Origin: Haloplanus aerogenes
Lineage (GTDB): Archaea > Halobacteriota > Halobacteria > Halobacteriales > Haloferacaceae
NCBI RefSeq assembly: GCF_003856835.1
Contig: NZ_CP034145.1
Span: 2,604,001 to 2,668,000, forward strand
DNA length: 64,000 nucleotides
Reading direction: 5' to 3'
Below are positions 44,437 through 53,425 of this stretch, piece by piece. Made by a program: the position numbers and the translations under genes. Under the pieces are notes generated by a model. That model was not told the origin of the DNA. It was given only the letters and a program-made list of their open reading frames with translations, and did not search any database. Numbering within the stretch: the stretch's first letter is position 1; the number at the start of each line of letters is the position of its first letter.

Positions 44437-45252
44437 ATGGCGACGTTACGCGATTCTCTCGGTGACCTCGTGGACGACGTCGACGGACTGTTCCTGTTTG
44501 CCCCGTCGGCGGCGTTCTACGAGCGGTTCGCGGACGTGGACGTAGACCTGGTGGTGATCGCCGACGAGAACGGCGTGGGCGCGGACGCCTTCGTCGAACT
44601 CCCACTCGATTTCGACAACGTCCGCGACCGGATCAAGTTCGGCGTTGAGGGCGCGATGGAAAACGACTTCGCCGCCGAGGGCGACACCGTCGCCTGCACC
44701 GTCGCGATGTTCGGTGACGACATCGACGCCGACTCGCTGGTCCGGGTGCGCGTCGACGAGTCGATGCGCTCCGGCATCTACGACCTCTTCACCGACTCCC
44801 GGGCCGAACCCGGCGTCATCCGCGACGTGTTCGAAGTCGCCATCGACCTCGGGAAGAAAGGACAGAAGGGCAAGCCGGTGGGCGCCCTGTTCGTCGTCGG
44901 CGACGCGGGCAAGGTGATGAACAAGTCCCGGCCGCTCAGCTACAACCCCTTCGAGAAGAGCCACGTCCACGTCGGCGACCCCATCGTGAACGTGATGCTG
45001 AAGGAGTTCTCGCGGCTGGACGGCGCGTTCGTCGTCTCAGACTCGGGGAAAATCGTCTCCGCGTACCGCTACCTCGAACCCTCGGCCGAGGGCGTCGACA
45101 TTCCCAAAGGACTGGGCGCGCGCCACATGGCCGGCGGCGCGATCACGCGGGACACGAACGCCATCGCCATCGTCCTCTCCGAATCCGACGGAATGGTCCG
45201 GGCGTTCAAGGGCGGCGATCTAATTTTGGAGATCGATCCGGAGGAGTACTGA
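44437..45252 (+). CDS. dacZ: Diadenylate cyclase DacZ (c-di-AMP synthase)
   Basis: A 271-aa cytosolic protein that makes cyclic di-AMP from two ATP. The C-terminal DisA_N domain has RLDGAFVVSDSGKIV with the catalytic DGA at residues 195-197 and GARHMAGGAITRDTNA, the archaeal form of the RHR motif, near 228. The N-terminal half (about 1-110) is the archaeal accessory domain. In Haloferax volcanii dacZ is essential and sits upstream of a mechanosensitive channel gene, as here. A gap of one nucleotide separates it from that gene. Confidence 0.93.
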   Translation: MATLRDSLGDLVDDVDGLFLFAPSAAFYERFADVDVDLVVIADENGVGADAFVELPLDFDNVRDRIKFGVEGAMENDFAAEGDTVACTVAMFGDDIDADSLVRVRVDESMRSGIYDLFTDSRAEPGVIRDVFEVAIDLGKKGQKGKPVGALFVVGDAGKVMNKSRPLSYNPFEKSHVHVGDPIVNVMLKEFSRLDGAFVVSDSGKIVSAYRYLEPSAEGVDIPKGLGARHMAGGAITRDTNAIAIVLSESDGMVRAFKGGDLILEIDPEEY

Positions 45253-45253
45253 A

Positions 45254-46036
45254 ATGCAGGGCGGCACGATCCGCGAACTCGTCGAGACCGTGCCGATCCG
45301 GTTCTGGCTCGCCTTCGCGACCCTCTTTTTCGGCCTCATTCTCGGGTGGCTGACGCGCATCCTCGCCCGGCGGGTCCTCGAGCGGATCGGTGTCCCCGGC
45401 GCCATCGAGGGGACGGCCTTCGAGCGCACCGCCCGCGAGTTCGGCACCTCGACGGTCGACATCCTCGCCGCTATCGCGGGCTATTTCGTGTTCGGACTGG
45501 CCGTCTTCGCCGCCGTCGCCGTCGCCGAAATCCAGTACGTCGCGCAGTTCTGGAACGCCGTCGCCGGCTTCCTGCCACAGCTCTTTTTCGCCGTCATCGT
45601 CCTCATCGTCGGCGTCCTGCTCGGCGACAAGGTGGAACTGGTCGTCTCCGAGCGCTTCCGCGGCGTGAAGATTCCACAGATCGGCGTCCTTCCCCTGATG
45701 GCGAAATACAGCGTGTTCTATCTGGCCGCGCTGATCGCCCTCGGACAGGTAGGCGTCGCCACGGACGCACTGATCGTCCTGCTCGCCGCCTACGTCTTCG
45801 CCATCGTCTTCCTCGGTGGCATCGCCTTCCGCCAGCTGCTCTCCGCGGGCGCCGTCGGTACCTACCTCCTGCTCAACCAGCCCTACACCATCGGCGACGA
45901 GATTCGCGTCGGCGACGTGCGCGGCATCGTACAGGAGATGGACCTGTTCGTCACGCACGTCGAAACCGACGGCGAGGAGTACGTCTTCCCGAACAGCAAG
46001 GTGTTCGCGGACGGCTTCGTGCGGATTCGGTCGTGA
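45254..46036 (+). CDS. MscS-type mechanosensitive ion channel, short form
   Basis: A 260-aa membrane protein with about five hydrophobic segments and a short beta domain at the end. The pore-proximal part FRQLLSAGAVGTYLLLNQPYTIGDEIRV and the beta domain GIVQEMDLFVTHVETDGEEYVFPNSKVFA match MscS. The usual C-terminal alpha/beta vestibule is missing. Coupling with dacZ suggests that channel and c-di-AMP act together in osmotic control, in line with the conserved haloarchaeal pairing. Confidence 0.87.
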   Translation: MQGGTIRELVETVPIRFWLAFATLFFGLILGWLTRILARRVLERIGVPGAIEGTAFERTAREFGTSTVDILAAIAGYFVFGLAVFAAVAVAEIQYVAQFWNAVAGFLPQLFFAVIVLIVGVLLGDKVELVVSERFRGVKIPQIGVLPLMAKYSVFYLAALIALGQVGVATDALIVLLAAYVFAIVFLGGIAFRQLLSAGAVGTYLLLNQPYTIGDEIRVGDVRGIVQEMDLFVTHVETDGEEYVFPNSKVFADGFVRIRS

Positions 46037-46072
46037 CGGGACGGCGATTCGATCCGCGTGGGGTCGCGGCGG

Positions 46073-46981
46073 TCAGTCGCCCGCCGTCGAACGATGGCTG
46101 TTGTTTCGCACCGACAGGACGACACTGCCCGCGTTCGTCCGCACGGAGCGGTTCGTCGACCCGAAGATGAACTGGCGGAGGCGCCCCTTGGTCGGGGCGC
46201 CGATGATCGTGAGCCCGTAGTAGCGGGACTGCTCGATGATCGCGTCCGCGACGTCGTCGGCCTCTAGAATCCACGTCGTCGTCGTTTCGAGACGGCCGAT
46301 GCGGTGATAGACATCGTCGACGAGTTCCGTCGCTGCGTCGCGTCGCCGCGTGGACACGTCTTCGTCCACGACGTGCAGAATGTCGACCCACGCGTCACAG
46401 TCGGCCGCGACGGCCTGGGCGAGGTCGGCGGCGAATCCCGAGTGTGGACCGCCAGCGACCGGCAACAGGATCGACGGCACCTGCTCGTATCCGGGCTGGC
46501 CGTTCACGACGACGACATCGCAGTCGGCATGCACCGCGATGCGCTCGACGACCCCCTTGCGGAGGCGGGGACTGCGGGACCGACTCGGCAGCACGAGCGT
46601 GTCGACATCGTTCGCACGAACGGTCCGGAGAACGCCCGTGACCACGTTCCGGGTGTGGAGGAAGTCGCCGTCGAGTTGTGGCGTCGAATCGGCTGCTTGG
46701 TCGAACACCCAGTTCAGAAGCGCGTCGTCCGTCGCGTCGCTGGCCGCGCCGCCGAGCGTCCTCGGTGTCTGTTCGGGGACGGTGACGGGGTTGATCACGG
46801 AGAGCGCGGCGCCGGTCGCCCGCGCGAGCGTCGTGGCGATCTTGAGCTGGTCGGTGAGGGCCGGCACCTCGGCCGTGAGGAGCGGAACCAGGATGTGGTT
46901 GCCGTCGAAGCGCCCCGCGATACCGGGGATGCCCTCGGGTGCGTCGTCGCCCAGGAACTCCCCCAACGACGTGAGGCTCAT
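46073..46981 (-). CDS. Tandem universal stress protein (UspA) domains
   Basis: A 302-aa cytosolic protein with two Usp domains, about 25-165 and 168-295. Domain 1 begins NHILVPLLTAEVPALTDQL, and domain 2 begins SILLPVAGGPHSGFAADLA and ends IGAPTKGRLRQFIFGSTNRSV, near the Gx2Gx9G(S/T) ATP-binding loop. A stress-linked or transport-linked regulatory role is usual for the family. It converges with the MscS gene. Confidence 0.82.
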   Translation of the reverse strand: MSLTSLGEFLGDDAPEGIPGIAGRFDGNHILVPLLTAEVPALTDQLKIATTLARATGAALSVINPVTVPEQTPRTLGGAASDATDDALLNWVFDQAADSTPQLDGDFLHTRNVVTGVLRTVRANDVDTLVLPSRSRSPRLRKGVVERIAVHADCDVVVVNGQPGYEQVPSILLPVAGGPHSGFAADLAQAVAADCDAWVDILHVVDEDVSTRRRDAATELVDDVYHRIGRLETTTTWILEADDVADAIIEQSRYYGLTIIGAPTKGRLRQFIFGSTNRSVRTNAGSVVLSVRNNSHRSTAGD

Positions 46982-47050
46982 GCACGGTGTGACGGTCCCT
47001 GTTCACAAAAAACCGGAAGATGATCGCGGTCATACCCCGGCAGGCGGGCG

Positions 47051-47590
47051 TCAATCGTCGTCCTCGACTGCGCCCACGCCCCCCTCGACCGGCGTCGCCG
47101 GCACCCCTACCACCGTCGTCCCCGGCGGCACGTCCTCGGTCACCAGCGAGTTGGCTGCCACCTTCGCGTCGGCGCCGATTTCGACGCCGGGGAGGACGAC
47201 TGCGCCCGCGCCGATCAGCGCACGCTCTCCGATCACTACCTCCCCCGTCCGGTACTCCTCGGTCAGGAACTCGTGACAGAGGAGCGTCGCGTCGTAGCCG
47301 ACGATGGCGTCGGCGTGGATCGTGATGAGTTCGGGCCAGAACACGTCCGGCGTCGCTTCGAGACCGAACGCGACGCCGGGGCCGACGGTCGCGCCGAGGC
47401 GACGGAGGAGCCAGTTTTTTGCCCGCAGGCTGGGCGAGACGCGGATCAGCCAGACCGCGAGGTAGTTCACGACGATCCGGAGGGGGTGTTTGGCGTCCGT
47501 CCAGTGCCACAGGGAGTTGCGCGGGCCGGCGGTTGGATGACGGTCGAGGGCGTCGTGTCGGCGGCCATCCTCCGAGTCCGAGTCGGTCAC
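47051..47590 (-). CDS. Hexapeptide-repeat acyltransferase (maltose/galactoside acetyltransferase-like)
   Basis: A 179-aa left-handed beta-helix acyltransferase. The repeats GATVGPGVAFG, IVGYDATLLCHEF, RALIGAGAVVLPGVEIG, DAKVAANSLV and VPPGTTVVGVPATPVEG are typical, with a probable catalytic His in LLCHEF. The start is set at the GTG 47590, and a longer ATG start at 47644 adds an arginine-rich stretch that looks non-coding. The acceptor could be a sugar or another alcohol. Confidence 0.78.
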   Translation of the reverse strand: MTDSDSEDGRRHDALDRHPTAGPRNSLWHWTDAKHPLRIVVNYLAVWLIRVSPSLRAKNWLLRRLGATVGPGVAFGLEATPDVFWPELITIHADAIVGYDATLLCHEFLTEEYRTGEVVIGERALIGAGAVVLPGVEIGADAKVAANSLVTEDVPPGTTVVGVPATPVEGGVGAVEDDD

Positions 47591-47640
47591 GGTCGCCCTA
47601 CGCGAGCGGTCGTCTTGAAATGCCCTGCCGGCGGCAGAGG

Positions 47641-47811
47641 TCACGCCCGCAGGCCGGCCAGCAGGTACGCCGCCGGGAACGAGGCGGCGAGGGCGCCGAC
47701 GGCGACGACGATGCGGGCGTAGATATTCGGTGGCGCGAGCGCGACGGCGACGGCGGTGGGGACGGCCGCGATGACGAGCGCCCAGAGGATGCGTTCGGAC
47801 GACACGCTCAC
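47641..47811 (-). CDS. Small two-helix membrane protein downstream of elp3
   Basis: A 56-aa protein that is almost entirely hydrophobic, with two predicted helices: ILWALVIAAVPTAVAVAL and IVVAVGALAASFPAAYLLAG. The GTG start at 47811 overlaps the elp3 stop (GTGA), so it is translationally coupled to elp3. A GTG two codons later is an alternative. No known family is recognised, and the clean frame and coupling make it a credible gene. Confidence 0.6.
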   Translation of the reverse strand: MSVSSERILWALVIAAVPTAVAVALAPPNIYARIVVAVGALAASFPAAYLLAGLRA

Positions 47812-49466
47812 TCCAGTCGCTTCGAGACGTACGGGCCGTCCTGGAAGTACCCGAGTTTCTCGCGGTAGTACTGCCGGACGCCGATGCCGCTGATGACGCT
47901 CACCTTGTCGTAGCCCGCCTCGGCGGCGAGGTCCTCCGCGCGTTCGAGGAGGCGGCGGCCGTAGCCCCGGTGTTGCCAGTCGGCGTCCGTCTCGTCACGG
48001 ATTCCGACCTCGCTCCCGTAGACGTGGAGTTCGCGCACCAGCGCGGCGTTCGCCAGTTCGCGGCGCACGGGGTCGTTCGGGAAGCGCAGGCGGCAGAAGC
48101 CGATCAGCAGGTCGGCCACGGGGTCCTCGAAACTGATGAAATGTTCCGTCCCGCCGCCGGCCTCGTAGGTGAGCACGTCGAGTTCGATCCGGTCGGGGTC
48201 CGGGTCGGCGTCGTTGTGTCCCACCTCGCGGGCGCGGATGTCCCGCGGCGTGATGCCCATCTCCTCGGCACGCTGGGTCGCTAGCTGCCGCAAGTTGGAC
48301 TTCCAGACCCCGGCGTCGATGTGGTCGGCGGGGATGTCCCGCTGGACGCGCTGGAGGCGGGTGTACTTCGGGATGACGTCCATCACTTCCGCGACGAGTT
48401 CGGCGGCCTCCTCGTTGTCGAGGGGTTCGAAGTCGTCACGGCGCCACATGTCGTAGGTGCGGGTGCCGCGGACGACGAGCGTCGGATAGATCTTCAGGTA
48501 GTCCGGCCGCCAGCGCGGATCTTCGAACAACTGGCGGAAGTCCTCCAGACACATCTCGTAGGTCATGCCGGGCTGGCCGGGCATCATGTGGAAGCCGACC
48601 TTGAACGCGGCGTCACGGAGGCGACGGTTGGCGTCGATGGAGGCCTGCACACCGTGACCGCGGTGCATCTCGCGGTTGATCCGCTCGTAGGTGGTCTGGA
48701 CGCCCACCTCGACTTTCGTGCCGCCGAGGTTCAACATCCGGTCGATCTGTTCCGGGCCGCACCAGTCGGGCTTGGTCTCGAACGTGGTGCCGACGTTGCG
48801 CACGTCGGCCGTCTCGTTCTCGGCGATCACGTCCTCCAGATACCGGAACTCGGGGTCCTCTTCCGCGAAGCTCCGTCCCTCCGCCGGGTTCGGCGTCGCG
48901 TCCGTGTCGTAGTCGTTGAGTGCCTCCAGCGCCCGCTTGACGAACCACTCCTGATAGTCGTGGCTCCGGGCGGTCATCGTCCCGCCCATCAGAATGAGTT
49001 CCACCTTGTCGACCGGGTGGCCGATGTGGCGGAGCTGTTCGAGGCGAAGGGTCACCTGCCCGTACGGGTCGTAATCGTTCTGCTCGCCGCGGGCCGCCGC
49101 GGGTTCGTGGCCCGTATAGCTCTGGGCGCTCCCGAACTCCGAAGCGGGGCCGCCGGGACAGTAGAGGCACTTCCCGTGCGGGCACATGTGCGGCGAGGTC
49201 ATGATGGCGACGGGGGAGACGCCCGAGGCGGTGCGGACGGGCTTGCGCTGGACGACCGCCTGCACCTCGTCGCGGCGCTCGTCCGGGGCGTGGTGGAGGA
49301 TGTCGGCGTTTTTCGGCACCTTCGCCGCCGAGTGTTCGGAACAGGCGTCGAGTTTGGCCGATTCGAGACCGTCGCGGTCGAGGTCGTCGTCGAGGATGCG
49401 CTCGACCAGATCCTCGCAGACGCGCTCAAACGCGTCGCTCTCGCTGGCGTCGGCGTCCGTGCTCAC
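47808..49466 (-). CDS. elp3: tRNA uridine(34) modification enzyme Elp3
   Basis: A 552-aa radical-SAM/acetyltransferase fusion that installs the carboxymethyl-type group on U34 of tRNA. The radical-SAM cluster is CPHGKCLYCPGG (CxxxxCxxC, about residue 98). GGTKVEVGVQTTYERIN and HMMPGQPGMTYEMCLEDF are Elp3 core motifs. The C-terminal GNAT part has WQHRGYGRRLLERAEDLA and YYREKLGYFQDGPYVSK. The length equals archaeal Elp3, and the ATG at 49466 is the only reasonable start. Confidence 0.96.
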   Translation of the reverse strand: MSTDADASESDAFERVCEDLVERILDDDLDRDGLESAKLDACSEHSAAKVPKNADILHHAPDERRDEVQAVVQRKPVRTASGVSPVAIMTSPHMCPHGKCLYCPGGPASEFGSAQSYTGHEPAAARGEQNDYDPYGQVTLRLEQLRHIGHPVDKVELILMGGTMTARSHDYQEWFVKRALEALNDYDTDATPNPAEGRSFAEEDPEFRYLEDVIAENETADVRNVGTTFETKPDWCGPEQIDRMLNLGGTKVEVGVQTTYERINREMHRGHGVQASIDANRRLRDAAFKVGFHMMPGQPGMTYEMCLEDFRQLFEDPRWRPDYLKIYPTLVVRGTRTYDMWRRDDFEPLDNEEAAELVAEVMDVIPKYTRLQRVQRDIPADHIDAGVWKSNLRQLATQRAEEMGITPRDIRAREVGHNDADPDPDRIELDVLTYEAGGGTEHFISFEDPVADLLIGFCRLRFPNDPVRRELANAALVRELHVYGSEVGIRDETDADWQHRGYGRRLLERAEDLAAEAGYDKVSVISGIGVRQYYREKLGYFQDGPYVSKRLE

Positions 49467-49532
49467 GATCCGGCCCTCCGGCTTGTCATCGTCTGCGTGT
49501 CGTCGGGTCGTGGGGTTAAGGATGTCGCTCGC

Positions 49533-50588
49533 TCACGCCACCACCTTCGAGACGCGGAGCCGATAGAGCTGGCCGTCGTACCGGACGTACGCCGTTCGGC
49601 CCGACGGCGAGTGGTCGTATATCCACGTCTCGGCGGCCCGGTAACGCGGCGGCGCCGTCTCGGTTCCCTCCCACGAGACGCGTTCGCCCGAAAGCGCCGC
49701 GAAGACGACACTGGCCGCCGGATCCGGGACGCTCCCGTTCGTCCGCACGACCGGCGTCACCAGCGAGTCGCGGCGCGTGTCGACGAACGCCGCCGCCGAG
49801 TCGGCGACCTGCCGGAGACTGTACTCGACGCGATATCTGACGGCCGGCTGGCCGCGTCGCTCGCCTTCGATCCGAAAGAGGTCGCCGTCGTATCTGACGT
49901 AGTGAGGGTCGCCGTCGGTCAGGACGGAGTCGGACGGGGCCGCGTCGGCGGGGAACACCCACGTGTACCCCGCGCTGACGACGCCGCTGTCACGCGCTCG
50001 TGGCGGCGGCAAGGCGTACGTAAAGACGCGCCGGTCGACCGAGGAGAGGGCAGAGAGGTTCACGGCTTCGCGGTCAGCGCGGGCGTACGCCTCGCGCCCC
50101 TCACGGATCGGGCCGTGGAGACGCATCTCGTAGGCCGGCCCCTCGTGGCGACCGACCACCCGCTTCGCCATCTCGGAGTACGTCCCGTTCGAACGGACGA
50201 CGGTCCCGTTCTCGAACGGGCCGGGCGTCGCTTCCGGGGTCGGGTCGTCGATGGCGACCCGGACCGCGCGCCCGTCGGCGAACAGGTCACGGGTGAAGGA
50301 CGCCGCCCGCCACGCCACGTCGGCTTCGACCTCCGCCGGCGAACGAGCCACCTCGCGGGCCATCGTGGCGTCGGTGATGGGCGTGGCCTCGTACTCGTAG
50401 GCCCGGTAGTGACTGACGTACGTCGTCGGGGGTGGGGTCGGCGTCGTGTCGGCGTGTGTCGTGATCGTTCCGGGGTCGTCGGTGGCCGTCGGCGTTGCCG
50501 TCTCCGACGGAGTCCCGGCACAGCCGGCGACGAGGACGAGGAGGGCCACCAGGAGGGCGGTATGACGGAGCACGTCACGGCGACACAC
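49533..50588 (-). CDS. Haloarchaeal lipoprotein of unknown function
   Basis: A 351-aa secreted protein. Residues 9-22 are hydrophobic and end in the lipobox LVAGC (Cys23), followed by the Thr/Pro-rich linker common in haloarchaeal surface lipoproteins. The mature part contains two similar beta segments, HYVRYDGDLFRI and AYVRYDGQLYRL, suggesting an internal repeat. No enzyme motif is visible. It is transcribed after the RecJ-like gene on the same strand. Confidence 0.7.
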   Translation of the reverse strand: MCRRDVLRHTALLVALLVLVAGCAGTPSETATPTATDDPGTITTHADTTPTPPPTTYVSHYRAYEYEATPITDATMAREVARSPAEVEADVAWRAASFTRDLFADGRAVRVAIDDPTPEATPGPFENGTVVRSNGTYSEMAKRVVGRHEGPAYEMRLHGPIREGREAYARADREAVNLSALSSVDRRVFTYALPPPRARDSGVVSAGYTWVFPADAAPSDSVLTDGDPHYVRYDGDLFRIEGERRGQPAVRYRVEYSLRQVADSAAAFVDTRRDSLVTPVVRTNGSVPDPAASVVFAALSGERVSWEGTETAPPRYRAAETWIYDHSPSGRTAYVRYDGQLYRLRVSKVVA

Positions 50589-50615
50589 GGCCGAGGAGAA
50601 TGTGTTTTGTGGACG

Positions 50616-52667
50616 TTACAGCCGTTCGGCGGCCGCGGCGACGACGGCGTCGACGGCGGCGTCGCGGCGACCGGAGAGGAACTCGATGCGGCCGTCGCGG
50701 ATGCTCGCAGCGGTGATGCCGGCGTCACCGACGCGTTCGGCGGCGTCACTGGCGACACCGCGCACGTCGAGGTCACCGGCCGCACGGAGGTAACACTCGT
50801 CGGTGCCGACGCCGACGATCAGGTCGGCGTCGCGGCGGCGGTGGAGTTCGTCGAGCAGGAGGCCCGTCGGCGGGAAGTCGAAGCGGTGGGTGTAGGCGTC
50901 GGTGTCGAGCACCTCGACCGTCAGGCCGTCCTCGTCGCGGGCGTCGATGTTGGCCGTCGCCGTGTCGACTTCGGCGTCGAGTTTCTGGCGGAACTGCTCG
51001 CTGACGTGCCCGGCGAGGCCGCCGGCGTCGTCGTCGAACAGGAGGTCGGTGATGAGTTCGCGCTTGTCCTCGTAGGACTGGTAGTACGCCTCCAGCGCGA
51101 TGGCTTCGCGGAGTTCGCGCGTGCGGTCGGCGTCGTAGCCCGCGTCGGCCGCGAGGTCGACGTACGCCTCCGGGGCGTCGCCCCAGTAGGAGACGGCGGG
51201 GAGGTGTGCGAGGTCGTCGCTGACCTCGGGGTCGACCGTGGCGGCGAGCGTGGCCGCGAGCGTCCCCGTCGAGAGGTCGGTGGCGTCGGCGCCGGCGAGG
51301 CCGGGGTTGACGATGGCGTCGCAGTCCTCGGCCACCGCGGCGTCGGCCACCTCGGCGTCGATGACGACGCGGCGAGCGCCGTAGATGCCGAGCAGTCCGA
51401 GCCCGTCACTGGATTCGACCGTACTGCCCGTGCCGACGAGGAGGACGAGTGGCAGTTTCTCGTCGTGACGGTCGCGGTCCTGGAGCATCCGCGTCACGTC
51501 GTTGGTCGCGTCGTCCATGTCGTAGACCGACTCCTCGAGCGGTCGACGCGTGAAGTAGTGGTACTCGGCGTCGGCGGCGGCGTGCTCCTCGCGGATCAGC
51601 GGGAGGACGGCGCGCTCGATGGCCGCGCCGGCGACGTAGCCGTCGGCGGTCGCGGCGTGGCGGACGACCACGGGCCGCGATTCGAGGACGGCCCGTCGGA
51701 TCGTCTCCGCGGCGTCGACGAGGTCGTCGGCCACGGCGCCGATGGCGTCGTGATCGACGAGCGCCGTCACGGAGTCGGGGCGGGCCTCGGCGGTCAGCGC
51801 GTCGGCCAGTCGGCGTTCGACGGCCGCGGCCTCGTCGTCCTCCAGAATGGTGAGCGATTCGGTCTCGACCTGCAGTTCGTCGTAGCGGCGTTCGACCTCG
51901 CCGTCCAGTCGGACGACGCTGCCGACTTCGACGTCGGGGTAGGCGCGGACGCCCGCCTCGACGAAGGCCGCACAGTCGACGACGCCGGAGGCGTCGCGGA
52001 GTTCGAACACCGTCGGGCCGCTGGTCTGGCGGACACCGACGATCTCGCCTTCCAGACGAACGGTGTCGCCGACGCAGTCGTCGAGCGCGTCGATATCGAC
52101 GCGTTCGCGGTCGGCAGTCGGTTCGGCTTCGTCGGCCCGGGACTCGGTCGTCTCCGTGTCCGTTTCCGTCTGCGGTTCGGTCTCCGATTCGGCCGCGCTC
52201 TCGCCACCGCGGGTCAGCGATTCGGCGTCGCCGTTCGTCGCCTCCTCGCTGTGGTCCGGGGTCGGCGTCTGTCGCACGGGACCGGACGATTCGCTCTCGT
52301 CGGCGTCGTCCGAATCGGACTCGATGGACTCGCCGTCGGCGTCGCCCTCGGGGTCGTGAATCTGTGCGCCGCGGAACTCGTCGCCGGACTGTCGTTTCGA
52401 CCACGCGAGGTCGACGTTGCCGTTGTCGCGGACGTTTTTCACCTGGACGAACACGGTGTCTCCGGGTTCCCAGTCGAGACTTTCGAGGCGACGGTCGAGT
52501 TCGCTCCGGTGGAGCAGCCCCGTCACGCCGGGGGAGAGGTCGACGAACACGCCGAAGTCGGCGAAGCCGTCGACCGTCCCCTTGTAGTATCGGCCCGAGA
52601 CCAGTTGGTCCGGTCGGGAACCGCGGAAATCAAACCAGACGTCTTCTTCGTGGGTGATCCAATCCAT
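50616..52667 (-). CDS. RecJ/Cdc45-like DHH-fold protein with S1 and OB domains, catalytic motifs degraded
   Basis: A 683-aa protein. An S1 domain (about residues 22-90, SGRYYKGTVDGFADFGVFVD) is followed by an acidic linker, an OB-fold (about 200-280, TVRLEGEIVGVRQTSGPTVF) and a DHH-type phosphoesterase fold (about 310-683). The expected HxDxDG reads RHAATADG, motif II reads VGTGST without its Asp, and the DHH triad reads VVIDAEVADA. These losses argue against nuclease activity and for a structural, Cdc45-like role. Haloarchaea carry several RecJ paralogues, some of which act with GINS at the replication fork. Which one this is cannot be told here. Confidence 0.8.
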   Translation of the reverse strand: MDWITHEEDVWFDFRGSRPDQLVSGRYYKGTVDGFADFGVFVDLSPGVTGLLHRSELDRRLESLDWEPGDTVFVQVKNVRDNGNVDLAWSKRQSGDEFRGAQIHDPEGDADGESIESDSDDADESESSGPVRQTPTPDHSEEATNGDAESLTRGGESAAESETEPQTETDTETTESRADEAEPTADRERVDIDALDDCVGDTVRLEGEIVGVRQTSGPTVFELRDASGVVDCAAFVEAGVRAYPDVEVGSVVRLDGEVERRYDELQVETESLTILEDDEAAAVERRLADALTAEARPDSVTALVDHDAIGAVADDLVDAAETIRRAVLESRPVVVRHAATADGYVAGAAIERAVLPLIREEHAAADAEYHYFTRRPLEESVYDMDDATNDVTRMLQDRDRHDEKLPLVLLVGTGSTVESSDGLGLLGIYGARRVVIDAEVADAAVAEDCDAIVNPGLAGADATDLSTGTLAATLAATVDPEVSDDLAHLPAVSYWGDAPEAYVDLAADAGYDADRTRELREAIALEAYYQSYEDKRELITDLLFDDDAGGLAGHVSEQFRQKLDAEVDTATANIDARDEDGLTVEVLDTDAYTHRFDFPPTGLLLDELHRRRDADLIVGVGTDECYLRAAGDLDVRGVASDAAERVGDAGITAASIRDGRIEFLSGRRDAAVDAVVAAAAERL

Positions 52668-52777
52668 TGATCGAATCGAACAGGCCCACCCTAAAACGAT
52701 TGTCGAAACTCCTCCACCGCCGACACGCCGACAGCGGCCGCTCGCCCTGTATCAGTGTCGGTGAGCACCGTCCCGGC

Positions 52778-53371
52778 TCAGATGATGTACCAGACCCGCA
52801 GGAGCGTGACGAACGCGTCGAAGCCGCCGAAGCCGACGCCGAAGAGGATGGCGGCGGGCAACGCGGCGGCGAGGGCGGCCCGGCCGGTCGTCGTCTCGTG
52901 GACGGTCGAGAGGCCGACGACGAGCAACGCGAACGCGTACAGACAGCAGGAGACACGAAGGCCGGCGTTCGGCACCGCGGCCAGCGGACACGGCGCGGCG
53001 GCGTAGGCGATCACCTGCACCGTCTCGCTGACGCCCGCCCGGTCGCGAACGGCGGCCATCAGACACAGCGTCTGGAGCGCCGCGAGGAGGTGGAGGACGG
53101 CCGGCGCGACCAGGAGGGCGACGAGCAACACGACCACCGCGGCCCGGAGCGGGCCGGACGCGGGGAAGCGAAGCGGGTCGAACAGGGCGAGAAGGAGGGC
53201 GTAGCTGACGGCCATCACGACCGCGAAGACGAGACCCGGCGCCTGATCGCCCGGAGCGACGCCGTTCTCGAAGAACCGGCGCGGGCGGATCAGCACCTCG
53301 ATCCACGCGCGGGCGATGCCGCGCGGTCCGCGGTCCCGGCCACCGCGGGGGTTCTCGACCCACGTCGTCAC
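52778..53371 (-). CDS. Yip1 family membrane protein
   Basis: A 197-aa protein with five hydrophobic segments between about residues 45 and 195. The N-terminal WVENPRGGRDRGPRGIARAW and VLIRPRRFFENGVAPGDQ are the typical haloarchaeal Yip1-domain start. The GTG at 53371 (M)TTWVENP is preferred over an ATG nine codons upstream, which has no family support. The role is unknown; Yip1-like proteins may help membrane organisation. Confidence 0.78.
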   Translation of the reverse strand: MTTWVENPRGGRDRGPRGIARAWIEVLIRPRRFFENGVAPGDQAPGLVFAVVMAVSYALLLALFDPLRFPASGPLRAAVVVLLVALLVAPAVLHLLAALQTLCLMAAVRDRAGVSETVQVIAYAAAPCPLAAVPNAGLRVSCCLYAFALLVVGLSTVHETTTGRAALAAALPAAILFGVGFGGFDAFVTLLRVWYII

Positions 53372-53425
53372 GAACGATTCTGGGACGCCGGCCGGCAAAG
53401 GGATTCTGGTCCGGTCCGATCCGGT

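Noticed and set aside
48321-52670. A plus-strand open frame of 1449 codons
   Set aside because: It runs antisense to elp3, the lipoprotein and the RecJ-like gene, all with clear family motifs. Its translation is Arg/Val/Gly-rich without domains, an effect of high GC suppressing stops.
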